A DNA stretch of 64,000 bases from Capnocytophaga felis (GTDB taxonomy: Bacteria; Bacteroidota; Bacteroidia; Flavobacteriales; Flavobacteriaceae): NCBI RefSeq assembly GCF_009684755.1, contig NZ_BLBC01000003.1, positions 143,021 through 207,020 on the forward strand. The letters are read 5' to 3'. The number at the start of each line of letters is the position of its first letter. Position 1 is the first letter of the stretch. Below are positions 21,350 to 29,658 of this stretch, one piece after another. The notes under the pieces were generated by a model. The model did no database searches. It saw only the letters and a program-made list of their open reading frames with translations, and had not been told where the DNA came from. The translations under genes were made by a program, and so were the position numbers.

Positions 21350-21822
21350 AATTTTGATTTTATAATTATTTATATTGTTAATTCTAAGCAATGCCTTTTT
21401 TAATTTGGCGATGTAAAAGTAAAAAAAAAACTTGAAATAAAAAATCAAATTCACATTTTTTTTATCCTAAAAATGAAAATTTAATACTTACGTAACATTA
21501 GAAAGTAAAACTAATTGTAACTCTGATTGGTATGCTTTATTCAAATTTATTAGGACAACAAAAACAACAATCAAAACACAAAAATTGTTCTATTCTCTAC
21601 TTTTTTGAAAACAATTCCTCTCAAATAAGCTACCACAAGTGAAATATATTAGACTCATTTTAAGAGCAATTTGTTAATTTATTCCTATTTCAAATAACAC
21701 CACAATAGAGTTAATCTAAATACATATAATTCATTTTCAACTATTTAAATTGTTTCTAAGTGTTTCTGTACATATCTTTGCAACGTAAAATAAATGAATT
21801 ATTAATTAAAAAATATACAATT
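21350..21822. other. Intergenic region between divergent pckA and the Cys-rich gene
   Basis: About 470 bases of AT-rich DNA without a believable gene. It holds a candidate pckA promoter (21542-21570, minus) and the Cys-rich gene promoter (21750-21780, plus). I see no RNA gene or repeat. Confidence 0.6.
21750..21780 (+). promoter_or_regulatory. Promoter of the small Cys-rich gene
   Basis: TTG at 21750-21752, 20-base spacer, TATCTTTG at 21773-21780; ATG at 21823. Confidence 0.75.
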
Positions 21823-22068
21823 ATGGCTATCAGATTGACAAGCGGTTGTGTAAACTGCCAAAATTTAGAAAAAGACAACATTTGCAGTGTTCACAAAACA
21901 AAAGTAGAAGCAAAATATACTTGCGATAGTTTTGATATGACTGTTGCTGCAAAAGAAGCTATCAGCTGCGGAACTTGTGTTCGTTTTAAAACTGATAAAT
22001 GTGCTCACCCTCAAAAAGCTAGCTCAGAGATGTTATGTTCTTCTTGGGCACCAGAGGCAAAGGCTTAA
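21823..22068 (+). CDS. Small cysteine-rich protein, probable metal binder
   Basis: 81 aa from ATG 21823, directly after a clear promoter and before a strong terminator, so it is an independent, probably well-expressed unit. Cysteines occur as GCVNCQNL, NICSVH, YTCDSF, SCGTC, KCAHP and LCSSW, nine in all, with two CxxC pairs and histidines nearby. This pattern suggests zinc or iron-sulfur binding. There is no signal peptide. I do not recognise a named family. Confidence 0.8.
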   Translation: MAIRLTSGCVNCQNLEKDNICSVHKTKVEAKYTCDSFDMTVAAKEAISCGTCVRFKTDKCAHPQKASSEMLCSSWAPEAKA

Positions 22069-22105
22069 TGGTTTTTAGTTATAAAATTTTTTAGTTTAAT
22101 TTTTT

Positions 22106-22138
22106 ATCGGTAAGTGAGAATCACTTACCGATTTTTTC
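22106..22138 (+). terminator. Terminator after the Cys-rich gene
   Basis: Perfect 12-bp stem, ATCGGTAAGTGA at 22106-22117 and TCACTTACCGAT at 22121-22132, then a T run. Confidence 0.92.
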
Positions 22139-22149
22139 TTTTCTTAAAA

Positions 22150-22188
22150 AAACAAAAGAATAGATAAAAAAATTATCCATTCTTTTTT
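22150..22188 (-). terminator. Probable terminator of the UPF0173 gene
   Basis: AAAAGAATaGATAA and TTATCcATTCTTTT pair with one mismatch; it lies just beyond the stop at 22204 on the minus strand. Confidence 0.65.
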
Positions 22189-22203
22189 AAATCACTTCGG
22201 CTT

Positions 22204-22899
22204 TTAGTTAAGATTTGTAACGTCAAGCGTGTTTCCGATGGGCAGTAAATGTAGTTTACGATGTGAATCCGCAAATTTCTGTTTTGAAAATTCTTTATCT
22301 ACTTTAATAACATCAAAAGTATCGTAATGAACTCCTAATGTGTGATATGAATCAACAAATTTAGCAGCCAACAACGCATCTTGAACGCCCATAGTGTAAT
22401 TATCACCTATCGGTAGAATTGCCAAATCTACTTTATATTGATACGGAATGAGTTTCATATCTAAACACAAAGCTGTATCCCCAGACACATACACTGTAAC
22501 ATTTTTATTTTTTAGAAGAAATCCAGCAGGATTTCCACCGTATTTTCCATCAGGAAAAGCAGATGAATGTTCAGCCTTTGTCATTTTAACCTCCACTTCG
22601 CCGTTTTCAAATTGTTGTGTTCCTCCAATATTCATTTCATATCCGTCCAATCCCAACTCTCTGTAATATGCCATTATTTCAGGATTGGTAACAAGCTTTG
22701 CTCCTGTGTTTTTGGCTATAACCTCAGCATCTAAAATATGGTCTAAATGAGCGTGCGTGAGAAGAATATAATCTGCCTTTACGGATTTAATATCAATATG
22801 CTTCGCGAGCGGATTGCCCGAAATGAACGGATCAACGAGGAAATATTTCCCGTCAATTTCAATATTGACACAAGCGTGTCCTAAATAGGTTACTTTCAT
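22204..22899 (-). CDS. UPF0173 metal-dependent hydrolase (metallo-beta-lactamase fold)
   Basis: 231 aa. The MBL-fold signature THAHLDHILD (about residue 49) and further metal ligands (KAEHSSAFPDG, SGDTALCLD, LGVHYDTFDVI) match the YtkL/UPF0173 group. These are cytosolic hydrolases of uncertain substrate and are not antibiotic-degrading enzymes. It lies 37 bp downstream of the SMR exporter gene on the same strand and may be co-transcribed from its promoter. Confidence 0.92.
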   Translation of the reverse strand: MKVTYLGHACVNIEIDGKYFLVDPFISGNPLAKHIDIKSVKADYILLTHAHLDHILDAEVIAKNTGAKLVTNPEIMAYYRELGLDGYEMNIGGTQQFENGEVEVKMTKAEHSSAFPDGKYGGNPAGFLLKNKNVTVYVSGDTALCLDMKLIPYQYKVDLAILPIGDNYTMGVQDALLAAKFVDSYHTLGVHYDTFDVIKVDKEFSKQKFADSHRKLHLLPIGNTLDVTNLN

Positions 22900-22936
22900 A
22901 ATTATATCTTTTATTTTAAGTTAAAAATTTATCAGT

Positions 22937-23263
22937 TTAATTAGAAACAGCTTTCAATCCAATTATAGAACCAATAAGCGTTGAAATGAAAAATAGCCTC
23001 CAAAAAGTAGCCGGTTCTTTAAAAATAAATATCCCCACTAATACAGTCCCTACAGCTCCAATGCCTGTCCACACAGCATAAGCCGTTCCCAACGGAAGAT
23101 GTTGAGAGGCTTTCATCAGCAAACTCATACTTATTATGGTACAAATGACAAATCCGCCATACCAAAAATATGCTTCTGCTCCAATACTTCCTTTTGCTTT
23201 TCCTAAACAGAAAGTAAACGCCACCTCAAACAACCCTGCAATAATCAGAAGTATCCAATTCAT
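22937..23263 (-). CDS. SMR-family exporter, Gdx/SugE-like
   Basis: 108 aa with four membrane helices and the conserved proton-coupling Glu at residue 13 (GLFEVAFTF). The segment LPLGTAYAVWTGIGAVGTVLVGI is typical of the SugE/Gdx branch, which exports guanidinium, and not of the EmrE drug branch. Assignment within the family is by motif memory. The promoter upstream is excellent, with an untranslated leader of about 70 bases in which I see no guanidine riboswitch. Confidence 0.88.
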   Translation of the reverse strand: MNWILLIIAGLFEVAFTFCLGKAKGSIGAEAYFWYGGFVICTIISMSLLMKASQHLPLGTAYAVWTGIGAVGTVLVGIFIFKEPATFWRLFFISTLIGSIIGLKAVSN

Positions 23264-23340
23264 TTGGTTTAATTATATTTTGATAACAACCACAACTTTT
23301 GGGGTTTGACTTATATTCAAAATTACTTTTTATCTCAATG

Positions 23341-23371
23341 CAAATATAAACCAAGCAAACCAAATAAACAA
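23341..23371 (-). promoter_or_regulatory. Promoter of the SMR/UPF0173 unit
   Basis: On the minus strand TTG (CAA at 23369-23371), 20-base spacer, TATATTTG (CAAATATA at 23341-23348). Confidence 0.75.
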
Positions 23372-23417
23372 AATTTCTTCTTACAAGCATAATCCTGAGT
23401 TTTAAATGGTTTTAAAA

Positions 23418-23455
23418 AAGAAAAAGCTGCCCGAAAAGTATCGAACAGCTTCTTT
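23418..23455 (-). terminator. Terminator after the susC/susD pair
   Basis: On the minus strand AAGCTGtTCGA pairs with TTCGgGCAGCTT, followed by T-rich sequence, just beyond the susD stop. Confidence 0.75.
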
Positions 23456-23481
23456 TACTTCTGAATTACTTAAAGTCTATG

Positions 23482-25323
23482 TTAATTTCCTCCATAATTT
23501 GGATTTTGCTTATCAAACCACAAACGTTGTGTGTTGAGAATTTGAGGATCATTCACACCTGATGTAAATCCTTGTTCATCAATTGCCTTTTTAGTGTTTT
23601 GGTAGTTTTTGTCATCTTCGGTTGGTGTACGTACCAAGAAGCGACGAGGAAGCACCAAATCGTTTCCAGCAGATTTTAACTCTCCCCAAGCCAAATAAGT
23701 ACTATTCTTTTTAGGATATCCTGAACGACGAACTGTTGTCCAAATATCTCCTGAAGCAGCGGTAGCATAATTGATATACTGCTGAATATACACTTTCTCC
23801 AATCCGTCAGTAGTTACATTGTATGCTGGTTGCATCAGTAAATTATCTATTTCTCCTTCTTTGAGTTTAATACTTCCCGCTCGCCTGTCTGCCTCCGTTG
23901 CATATACAGGATCTTCTTCATAATAAGCCAATTGGTTATTTTTAGCAATAGCATCCATACGCTGAACTGATAAACGTACTCCCTGATTGAAATAATCTTG
24001 AGCCGATTGAGGAAGATTTGCTCCCAAAAGTTTAAACTCTGCTAAAAATAAATTTGTTTCCCCAGATGATCCCAAAACGATGTTAATGGGAGGGTAATTA
24101 TCCTTCACCTCAATGACACGTCCTCCTGGTTTAGTTGGATAAGAGTAATTATAGCCCGTACGTGTATTTCTTTCTGAGTAAGAAGAAGTTGACGCGTATG
24201 TTTTTTCAACTCCTTTTAAACTGATTTTATTACGTTCTCCTTGTTTGAAATATTCATCGTAAGTGGCATCATTTGTTTTGTCGGGTGAAATAGGCACCCC
24301 CACGTAACGTACCCAAGGTTCACCTGGTGCTTTCCAGCTATCAAATGTATTGTCTGGTTTTAAATTTACGTGCTTTTTAACGTGAGGCGGAAGATCTTTT
24401 TTTGCTTCAGCAAAGGCATCAATCACCTCACTATTAAAATGATTTTTAGTGAAAATAAAACGAAGACGAGGGTCTTTATTTGCTACCATAAAATCAACGA
24501 TAGGTTCCGCCGCTGAGCCTGGCTGTGTTTCGTTGCCTGTACCATAATATTTGATGCTTCGTCTGTAAACAAAATCATCAGCCAACTCATTCATATATCC
24601 CACTGGAGAATTTGCAACCTCTTCAGCTATCTTCATAGCTTTACTTAGATTTGCGTGGACTAATCGGGCTGCTATTTTCAATTTCAACAAGTTACAAAAT
24701 TTAGCCCATTTTTTGTAATCACCGTTGTAAACCACGTCCTGAGCTCCCAATTGCAATTGACCACTTGTTGTCAAAAGTTCTGCAATGGCTTCATCAAGTT
24801 CTTTCAACCAAGTATCAAAAAGCTGTTCCTGACTGTCATACTCAGGAGTAAGTAAAGGAGGCGTGGTGTACGGAGCTAAAGCTGCTTGTGAATACACCAA
24901 TGAACCGTATTTGTCTGTTACGCTTAATGCAGGATGAATTACAGCTGGAAAAGTAATGGCTCGTAAGGCTCTAAATTTCTCTTTCTCAGCATCAGGCATT
25001 GCATCAATTCTTGCACGAATATCACGAGCATTCGGGAATAAAGCTCCGTATAAATTATGCCCACCTGTATTTTCCATTTCATTCATTCTTAAACCATTAC
25101 CTAAACCAGTAGTAGTCAATTGGCTCCACGGAAAAACATAATCAAAATTGTCATAATACCAAATGGTATAATCATCAGTGTACATTGTTTCAATTACTTT
25201 CGCCGTTGAAAAACGCAAATCTGGCTCTGAAAGGGTTGATGGATCAGTATTTTTATCAGCAAAATCTTCACGACTACACCCCACAGCCAACACAGTTGTT
25301 ATTAATAATACTATTTTTTTCAT
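23482..25323 (-). CDS. SusD/RagB-family nutrient-binding lipoprotein
   Basis: 613 aa from the ATG at 25323. The lipobox is AVGC (Cys about residue 16), followed by a SusD-like TPR-rich body (DTWLKELDEAIAELL; KWAKFCNLLKLKIAARL; QYINYATAASGDIWTTVRRSGYP). SusD-like proteins sit on the cell surface and hand ligand to the partner SusC channel. It follows the susC-like gene by 11 bp. It resembles the SusD-like group linked to peptides or unknown ligands more than the starch group, but the ligand cannot be deduced and no degradative enzyme gene is adjacent. Confidence 0.92.
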   Translation of the reverse strand: MKKIVLLITTVLAVGCSREDFADKNTDPSTLSEPDLRFSTAKVIETMYTDDYTIWYYDNFDYVFPWSQLTTTGLGNGLRMNEMENTGGHNLYGALFPNARDIRARIDAMPDAEKEKFRALRAITFPAVIHPALSVTDKYGSLVYSQAALAPYTTPPLLTPEYDSQEQLFDTWLKELDEAIAELLTTSGQLQLGAQDVVYNGDYKKWAKFCNLLKLKIAARLVHANLSKAMKIAEEVANSPVGYMNELADDFVYRRSIKYYGTGNETQPGSAAEPIVDFMVANKDPRLRFIFTKNHFNSEVIDAFAEAKKDLPPHVKKHVNLKPDNTFDSWKAPGEPWVRYVGVPISPDKTNDATYDEYFKQGERNKISLKGVEKTYASTSSYSERNTRTGYNYSYPTKPGGRVIEVKDNYPPINIVLGSSGETNLFLAEFKLLGANLPQSAQDYFNQGVRLSVQRMDAIAKNNQLAYYEEDPVYATEADRRAGSIKLKEGEIDNLLMQPAYNVTTDGLEKVYIQQYINYATAASGDIWTTVRRSGYPKKNSTYLAWGELKSAGNDLVLPRRFLVRTPTEDDKNYQNTKKAIDEQGFTSGVNDPQILNTQRLWFDKQNPNYGGN

Positions 25324-25334
25324 TTCTTTCAATT

Positions 25335-28300
25335 TTAAAAATCAATTGCTACGCTGAATGTATAAGAAGCTGTATATGGTATAAAACTTCTTTCAAAAAA
25401 AGATTCTGTACTAGTTGTTCCTCTGAAACTCTCAGGGTTCAATTTATTAGGCAACGAATTATACAGATATCCAAGATTACGCAAATTTACTCCTAAATAC
25501 AAATTTTTCATTTTCAACCTCTTACTCACTTCACTTGGCAAAGTATATCCTAATGATATGTTACGAAGTGCCACATAATTTACCTCGTGGAACCAATCAT
25601 CATTTACCACTCCTTGTCCCCACGAATTTTTAAAGTAAGTATGTGTACTTCCGTGTGAGGGCTCTATGTATCCCTTATCCATTGCTTCTTGGTAGGTTAA
25701 TCCTCCTACATCTTGAGTTGTTCCTGCCGGAGTTTGTACGTTTGTTCCAGGAGCAAAAACACCCTCAACAATTACACCATCTGAAAAGGTTTGCCCCTTT
25801 GTATCAGCGTATTGTGACGTCCAGGTAATACCTCCGTGCTGGGCATCACGAGCTTTTAATGAAGTATTTAAAAATCCGTTAGCTGTACCATATCTATTTG
25901 AGAAAGAAGCCATATATCCTCCAAAACGAGCATCTAACATCACAGATAACGAAACTCCCTTGTAAGTGAATGTATTTTTTAAAGACCCTTCAAAATCAGG
26001 CTGCATTTTCCCAATTTCCTCCACTTCACCACTTCTTTCATAATAAGCCGTTCTTCCATTATTAGTCCACTTCAAAATTGGCATTCCATTTCTCGGATCG
26101 TCAATGTTATTTCCATTAGCATCTTTGGCTTGAAATTTTTTAGGAGCACTGTCCGACATCAAAACACCGTACTCTCCTCCTTCAAAAGCCACCGAACCTA
26201 TGCGGAAGTTACCATATGCTGGCGTTCCTCCCAGTATCTTGTAAGCTCCATAATCTTTATGTAAATCGGTAACTTGGGTTCTGTTTCGCCAATAATTAAA
26301 GGAAACATCCCATACAAAATTATTAGTGCGAATTGGCTTGGCATCTACCTTCAACTCAAAACCATAATTTCGTAAAGTACCGATGTTGGTAAGCAAATTC
26401 CTATATCCAGAGGCATTCGGAAGTGGAATATCCCCAATCTGGTTGGTAATATATTCGTCATAATAAGCCACATCAAAGCCCAATCGATTATTAAAAAAGC
26501 GTGCGTCAAGCCCCACCTCATAGGAATTTTTGCGTTCAGGTTTAATGCTTTTATCAACCAAAGTAGTTGAGACTTCATTCAGGTAAATATTATTTCCTCC
26601 ATTCATCTCATAAGAACCGAGCGAATATCCTTTGTTTATGGAATAAGGGTCGGTGTCGCTACCCACTTGTGCCCACGAAGCTCGAAGTTTCCCGAAAGAA
26701 ACCCAAGACGGAAGTCCAAGTGTTTGACTAAATACCCAAGAAGAACTAACCGATGGATAAAAGTAAGAATAATTACCTGTTCCATCAGTATAAACTAAAG
26801 CTGATGACCAGTCGTTACGCCCAGTTATATCTAAAAATAACTGGTCTTTCAATGAGAATGATGTCAAAAAATAGAGTGAATTAATCTGTTTAGTTCCAAA
26901 GACTCTACCTGCATCAGCTATAGGTGTTTTTTTCGAATTTTTCAAATAGTAACGTCCTGGAACCACCAATCCTCCATCGGTTCTTACACGAGTTTCAGAC
27001 TTTTCCTGATTCCAAATTTCTCCTCCAACAACTACATAAGCCGAAAGACCTTGTGTAATGTCTTTGGTATAATCCAACGAAATTTTTCCAGTTTGGCTTA
27101 CATCTCTATAATGATAAAGGGCATAATAGCCTCCTTCATTGGCATATCCGCTACCCAATTCTTTATTTTCTTGCTTTATGGTATAGTAGTTAAGATTTCC
27201 TTCCAAACGTACATTCAATCCTTTCAAAATTTCAGCAGATAATTTAACAATGGGACGAACCACATTTTCATTACGTACTTGGTTATTTTTATTGTAAGCA
27301 AACCAAATGCTTTTGCCTGGAACATACGCATAATCATCACCATAATTTGAATTTGGAAGTCCTCCGTGTTTTGCTTGCCAATACTGATTTTGTTTATATT
27401 TTTCTACATCGTACTCATTAGTCCAAGTACCATCCAAAAAATTGGCAGCCAAATCGCTTCGTGGATTTTTCCCTTCGGAAGAAGTATAAGAAACTGATGC
27501 TTCAGCTTTTAACCAAGATGCAAGATTATAAGCTCCTGAAAATAAAAGTGAATTCCGTGTAAATCCATTATTAGGGAGTACTCCTGTACGTTGGTTGTAC
27601 GAATCGGAAAGATAAAAATTTCCTTTTTCGTTACCTCCGGTTAAGGAGACTGAAGTGGTGTTACTAACCCCTAAATTATATGCTTTGAGCACATTATTTT
27701 TGTACGGACGATAGGGTACTAATTTCCCATCATAGTCCACAATCATTGTATTTTCATTGAATCTGGGACCGTATCCTAATCCTTCTCTCGGATGATTCAC
27801 CCGTGATGGATTTCCGTTGGCATCGTAATAAAACTGCTCGGTATCAAATCGAAAATACTGCCCGCTGGCATCAGTTTTTCCGTAGCCGATATATCCTGCC
27901 ATAATTCCTTGTCCGTATTCGGTTTGTAACTCAGGAGTAGCGTACACGTGATCAACCCCTAAGGAGTGCTTTACAGACACCCCCAAGCCTTTCGCTTCCG
28001 AACCGTTTTTAGTTTCGATTAAGACCACTCCATTAATCCCACGCGAACCATAAAGGGCTGTTGCCGCAGCTCCTTTTAAAACGGAAACGCTTTTATAATC
28101 ATCAGGATTTAGATTTTTTAAGATGTTACCAAAATCATTAGCGTTTGATTCCCAATCGGCACTTGCCCCAGAAGTATTATTCTCCAAAATCACGCCGTCA
28201 ATGACAAAGATAGGTTGGTTATTGTTGGAATTCAATGAAGAAACACCACGTACCTGTATTTTCGCATTCCCGAACAATCCCCCATCAGAACTACCGATAC

Positions 28301-28754
28301 TTACCCCAGCCGACTCTCCTTGCAAAGCCGATACAGGATTTACCGTATTGGTCTTGGCGAGTTCTTCACCTTTCATTTCGGTCATCGCGTACCCTAATTT
28401 TTTAGTTTCCCGCTTGATTCCCAAAGCTGTAACAACAACCTCGCCAAGTTGTTGCGCCTCTTCTTTTAGTACCACATTGATTTTTAAGGATTTACCCCCC
28501 CCCACTACTTTTTTGGTTTGGGCTTGAAAACCGATGTAGGTAAACTCAAGCACATCACCCTCCTGAAGTTGAAGGGAATAATTTCCGTCAAAATCGGTGG
28601 AAGTCCCCTTTGATGTTCCTTTCACCAAAATACTCACCCCTGGTAGTGGGCTACCTGACTCATCTGTAACAGTTCCTGTTACGGTCTTCACCTGTGCCAA
28701 GATAGGAAAACTCACTATAAACAGCACAAGTAAACATAAAACTTTCTTGCTCAT
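25335..28754 (-). CDS. SusC/RagA-family TonB-dependent outer-membrane transporter
   Basis: 1139 aa. Signal peptide 1-20 (ILAQ), CarboxypepD_reg-like domain about 22-105 (VTGTVTDESGSPLPGVSILV), plug domain about 115-235 including VRGVSSLNSNNNQPIFVIDGV and the SusC motif KGAAATALYGSRGINGVVLI, then a long beta-barrel ending in the aromatic residue Phe (VAIDF). It imports large ligands with energy from TonB/ExbBD. Its own promoter element TACTTTTG (minus) is at 28793-28800. It forms a unit with the downstream susD-like gene. The ligand is unknown. Confidence 0.95.
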   Translation of the reverse strand: MSKKVLCLLVLFIVSFPILAQVKTVTGTVTDESGSPLPGVSILVKGTSKGTSTDFDGNYSLQLQEGDVLEFTYIGFQAQTKKVVGGGKSLKINVVLKEEAQQLGEVVVTALGIKRETKKLGYAMTEMKGEELAKTNTVNPVSALQGESAGVSIGSSDGGLFGNAKIQVRGVSSLNSNNNQPIFVIDGVILENNTSGASADWESNANDFGNILKNLNPDDYKSVSVLKGAAATALYGSRGINGVVLIETKNGSEAKGLGVSVKHSLGVDHVYATPELQTEYGQGIMAGYIGYGKTDASGQYFRFDTEQFYYDANGNPSRVNHPREGLGYGPRFNENTMIVDYDGKLVPYRPYKNNVLKAYNLGVSNTTSVSLTGGNEKGNFYLSDSYNQRTGVLPNNGFTRNSLLFSGAYNLASWLKAEASVSYTSSEGKNPRSDLAANFLDGTWTNEYDVEKYKQNQYWQAKHGGLPNSNYGDDYAYVPGKSIWFAYNKNNQVRNENVVRPIVKLSAEILKGLNVRLEGNLNYYTIKQENKELGSGYANEGGYYALYHYRDVSQTGKISLDYTKDITQGLSAYVVVGGEIWNQEKSETRVRTDGGLVVPGRYYLKNSKKTPIADAGRVFGTKQINSLYFLTSFSLKDQLFLDITGRNDWSSALVYTDGTGNYSYFYPSVSSSWVFSQTLGLPSWVSFGKLRASWAQVGSDTDPYSINKGYSLGSYEMNGGNNIYLNEVSTTLVDKSIKPERKNSYEVGLDARFFNNRLGFDVAYYDEYITNQIGDIPLPNASGYRNLLTNIGTLRNYGFELKVDAKPIRTNNFVWDVSFNYWRNRTQVTDLHKDYGAYKILGGTPAYGNFRIGSVAFEGGEYGVLMSDSAPKKFQAKDANGNNIDDPRNGMPILKWTNNGRTAYYERSGEVEEIGKMQPDFEGSLKNTFTYKGVSLSVMLDARFGGYMASFSNRYGTANGFLNTSLKARDAQHGGITWTSQYADTKGQTFSDGVIVEGVFAPGTNVQTPAGTTQDVGGLTYQEAMDKGYIEPSHGSTHTYFKNSWGQGVVNDDWFHEVNYVALRNISLGYTLPSEVSKRLKMKNLYLGVNLRNLGYLYNSLPNKLNPESFRGTTSTESFFERSFIPYTASYTFSVAIDF

Positions 28755-28969
28755 ACTTTATCGTTTATTAAGTTAATACTCAAAAAGTCCCACAAAAGTA
28801 AAAAATAATATTATCTTATGAAATTTTTATATTAAAATTTTATTTTCATTATGATAAAATTCAGCTTTCACAATTTTGAGGAGTTATTTTTTCTTTTCGA
28901 AGAGATATATTTTATAGTTTGGTACGGTTATTGCCCTATTCTTTTCGGAAATTTTAAATTTTACAAGAT

Positions 28970-29548
28970 ATGAAAAAAACAATTTTAACATTTTCGGTTA
29001 TTTTTGCTTTGCTTATTTCGGCAAATGCATTCTCTCAGGTCAATTTTGGAGTAAAAGCAGGTGCTAACTTAGGTAAAATTGACGGTGTTGCTTACAAAGA
29101 TCAATTTAAATTGGGGTATCAGTTGGGTGGATTTGTGAGTGTCGGTTTTTCAGAGAAATTTGCCCTGCAAGGCGAAATTTTATTTGACCAAACAAACACT
29201 TCCCTAAGAGATTCATATGCTTCCATTTGGAATGATAAATTCGATAAAGGGAAGAAATTAAACTATTTAAACGTTCCTATTTTGCTCAAATACAATCAAA
29301 AGGGATTTATCTCGCTACTTGCAGGTCCTCAGTTCAGTGTTTTAACAAATCGCGATGATAATTTATGGCAGAATGGGGAAAAACTTTTTAAAGGCTCTGA
29401 TTTTTCCTTCCTCGCAGGAGCTGAAATTAATCTTAGTCCTTTTTTCATATACGGACGCTACGTTTGGGGCTTCTATGATATTAGCGATTTTTTAAAAGAA
29501 AAGGCTAAAACACAACAAATTCAAGTGGGAGTCGGATTGAAATTCTAA
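28970..29548 (+). CDS. PorT-like outer-membrane beta-barrel protein
   Basis: 192 aa. A signal peptide (1-22, ANAFSQ) is followed by alternating beta strands in the outer-membrane-barrel pattern: VNFGVKAGANLGKI, YQLGGFVSVGFSEKFALQGE, YLNVPILLKY, FSLLAGPQFSVL, and the terminal strand QVGVGLKF ending in Phe. This matches the small OMP_b-brl_2/PorT-like group. The role is not defined for this member. It is divergent from the susC-like gene and ends in a perfect palindromic terminator. Confidence 0.85.
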   Translation: MKKTILTFSVIFALLISANAFSQVNFGVKAGANLGKIDGVAYKDQFKLGYQLGGFVSVGFSEKFALQGEILFDQTNTSLRDSYASIWNDKFDKGKKLNYLNVPILLKYNQKGFISLLAGPQFSVLTNRDDNLWQNGEKLFKGSDFSFLAGAEINLSPFFIYGRYVWGFYDISDFLKEKAKTQQIQVGVGLKF

Positions 29549-29568
29549 TCGGTTATCTATAATTGGTA

Positions 29569-29603
29569 AAATCCCAGTAATGAGCTCATTACTGGGATTT
29601 CTG
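29569..29603. terminator. Perfect palindromic terminator between the barrel and RND genes
   Basis: A 32-bp perfect palindrome at 29569-29600 centred on GAGCTC, with AAA at one end and TTT at the other. It lies between converging genes and may work in both directions, though the T run is short. Confidence 0.8.
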
Positions 29604-29658
29604 TTTGAAGTAATTTAGCATTTGCAATTATTCAGAAGAATAAAAGCTATATCAAATT

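Noticed and set aside
21350..21454. N-terminal extension of PEP carboxykinase
   Set aside because: The extension is low-complexity Phe/Tyr/Ile/Lys and lies before the conserved MSKSKTISVE start.
22264..23340. Guanidine riboswitch before the SMR exporter
   Set aside because: The 70-base leader shows no conserved ACGR or pseudoknot-like stems that I can recognise.
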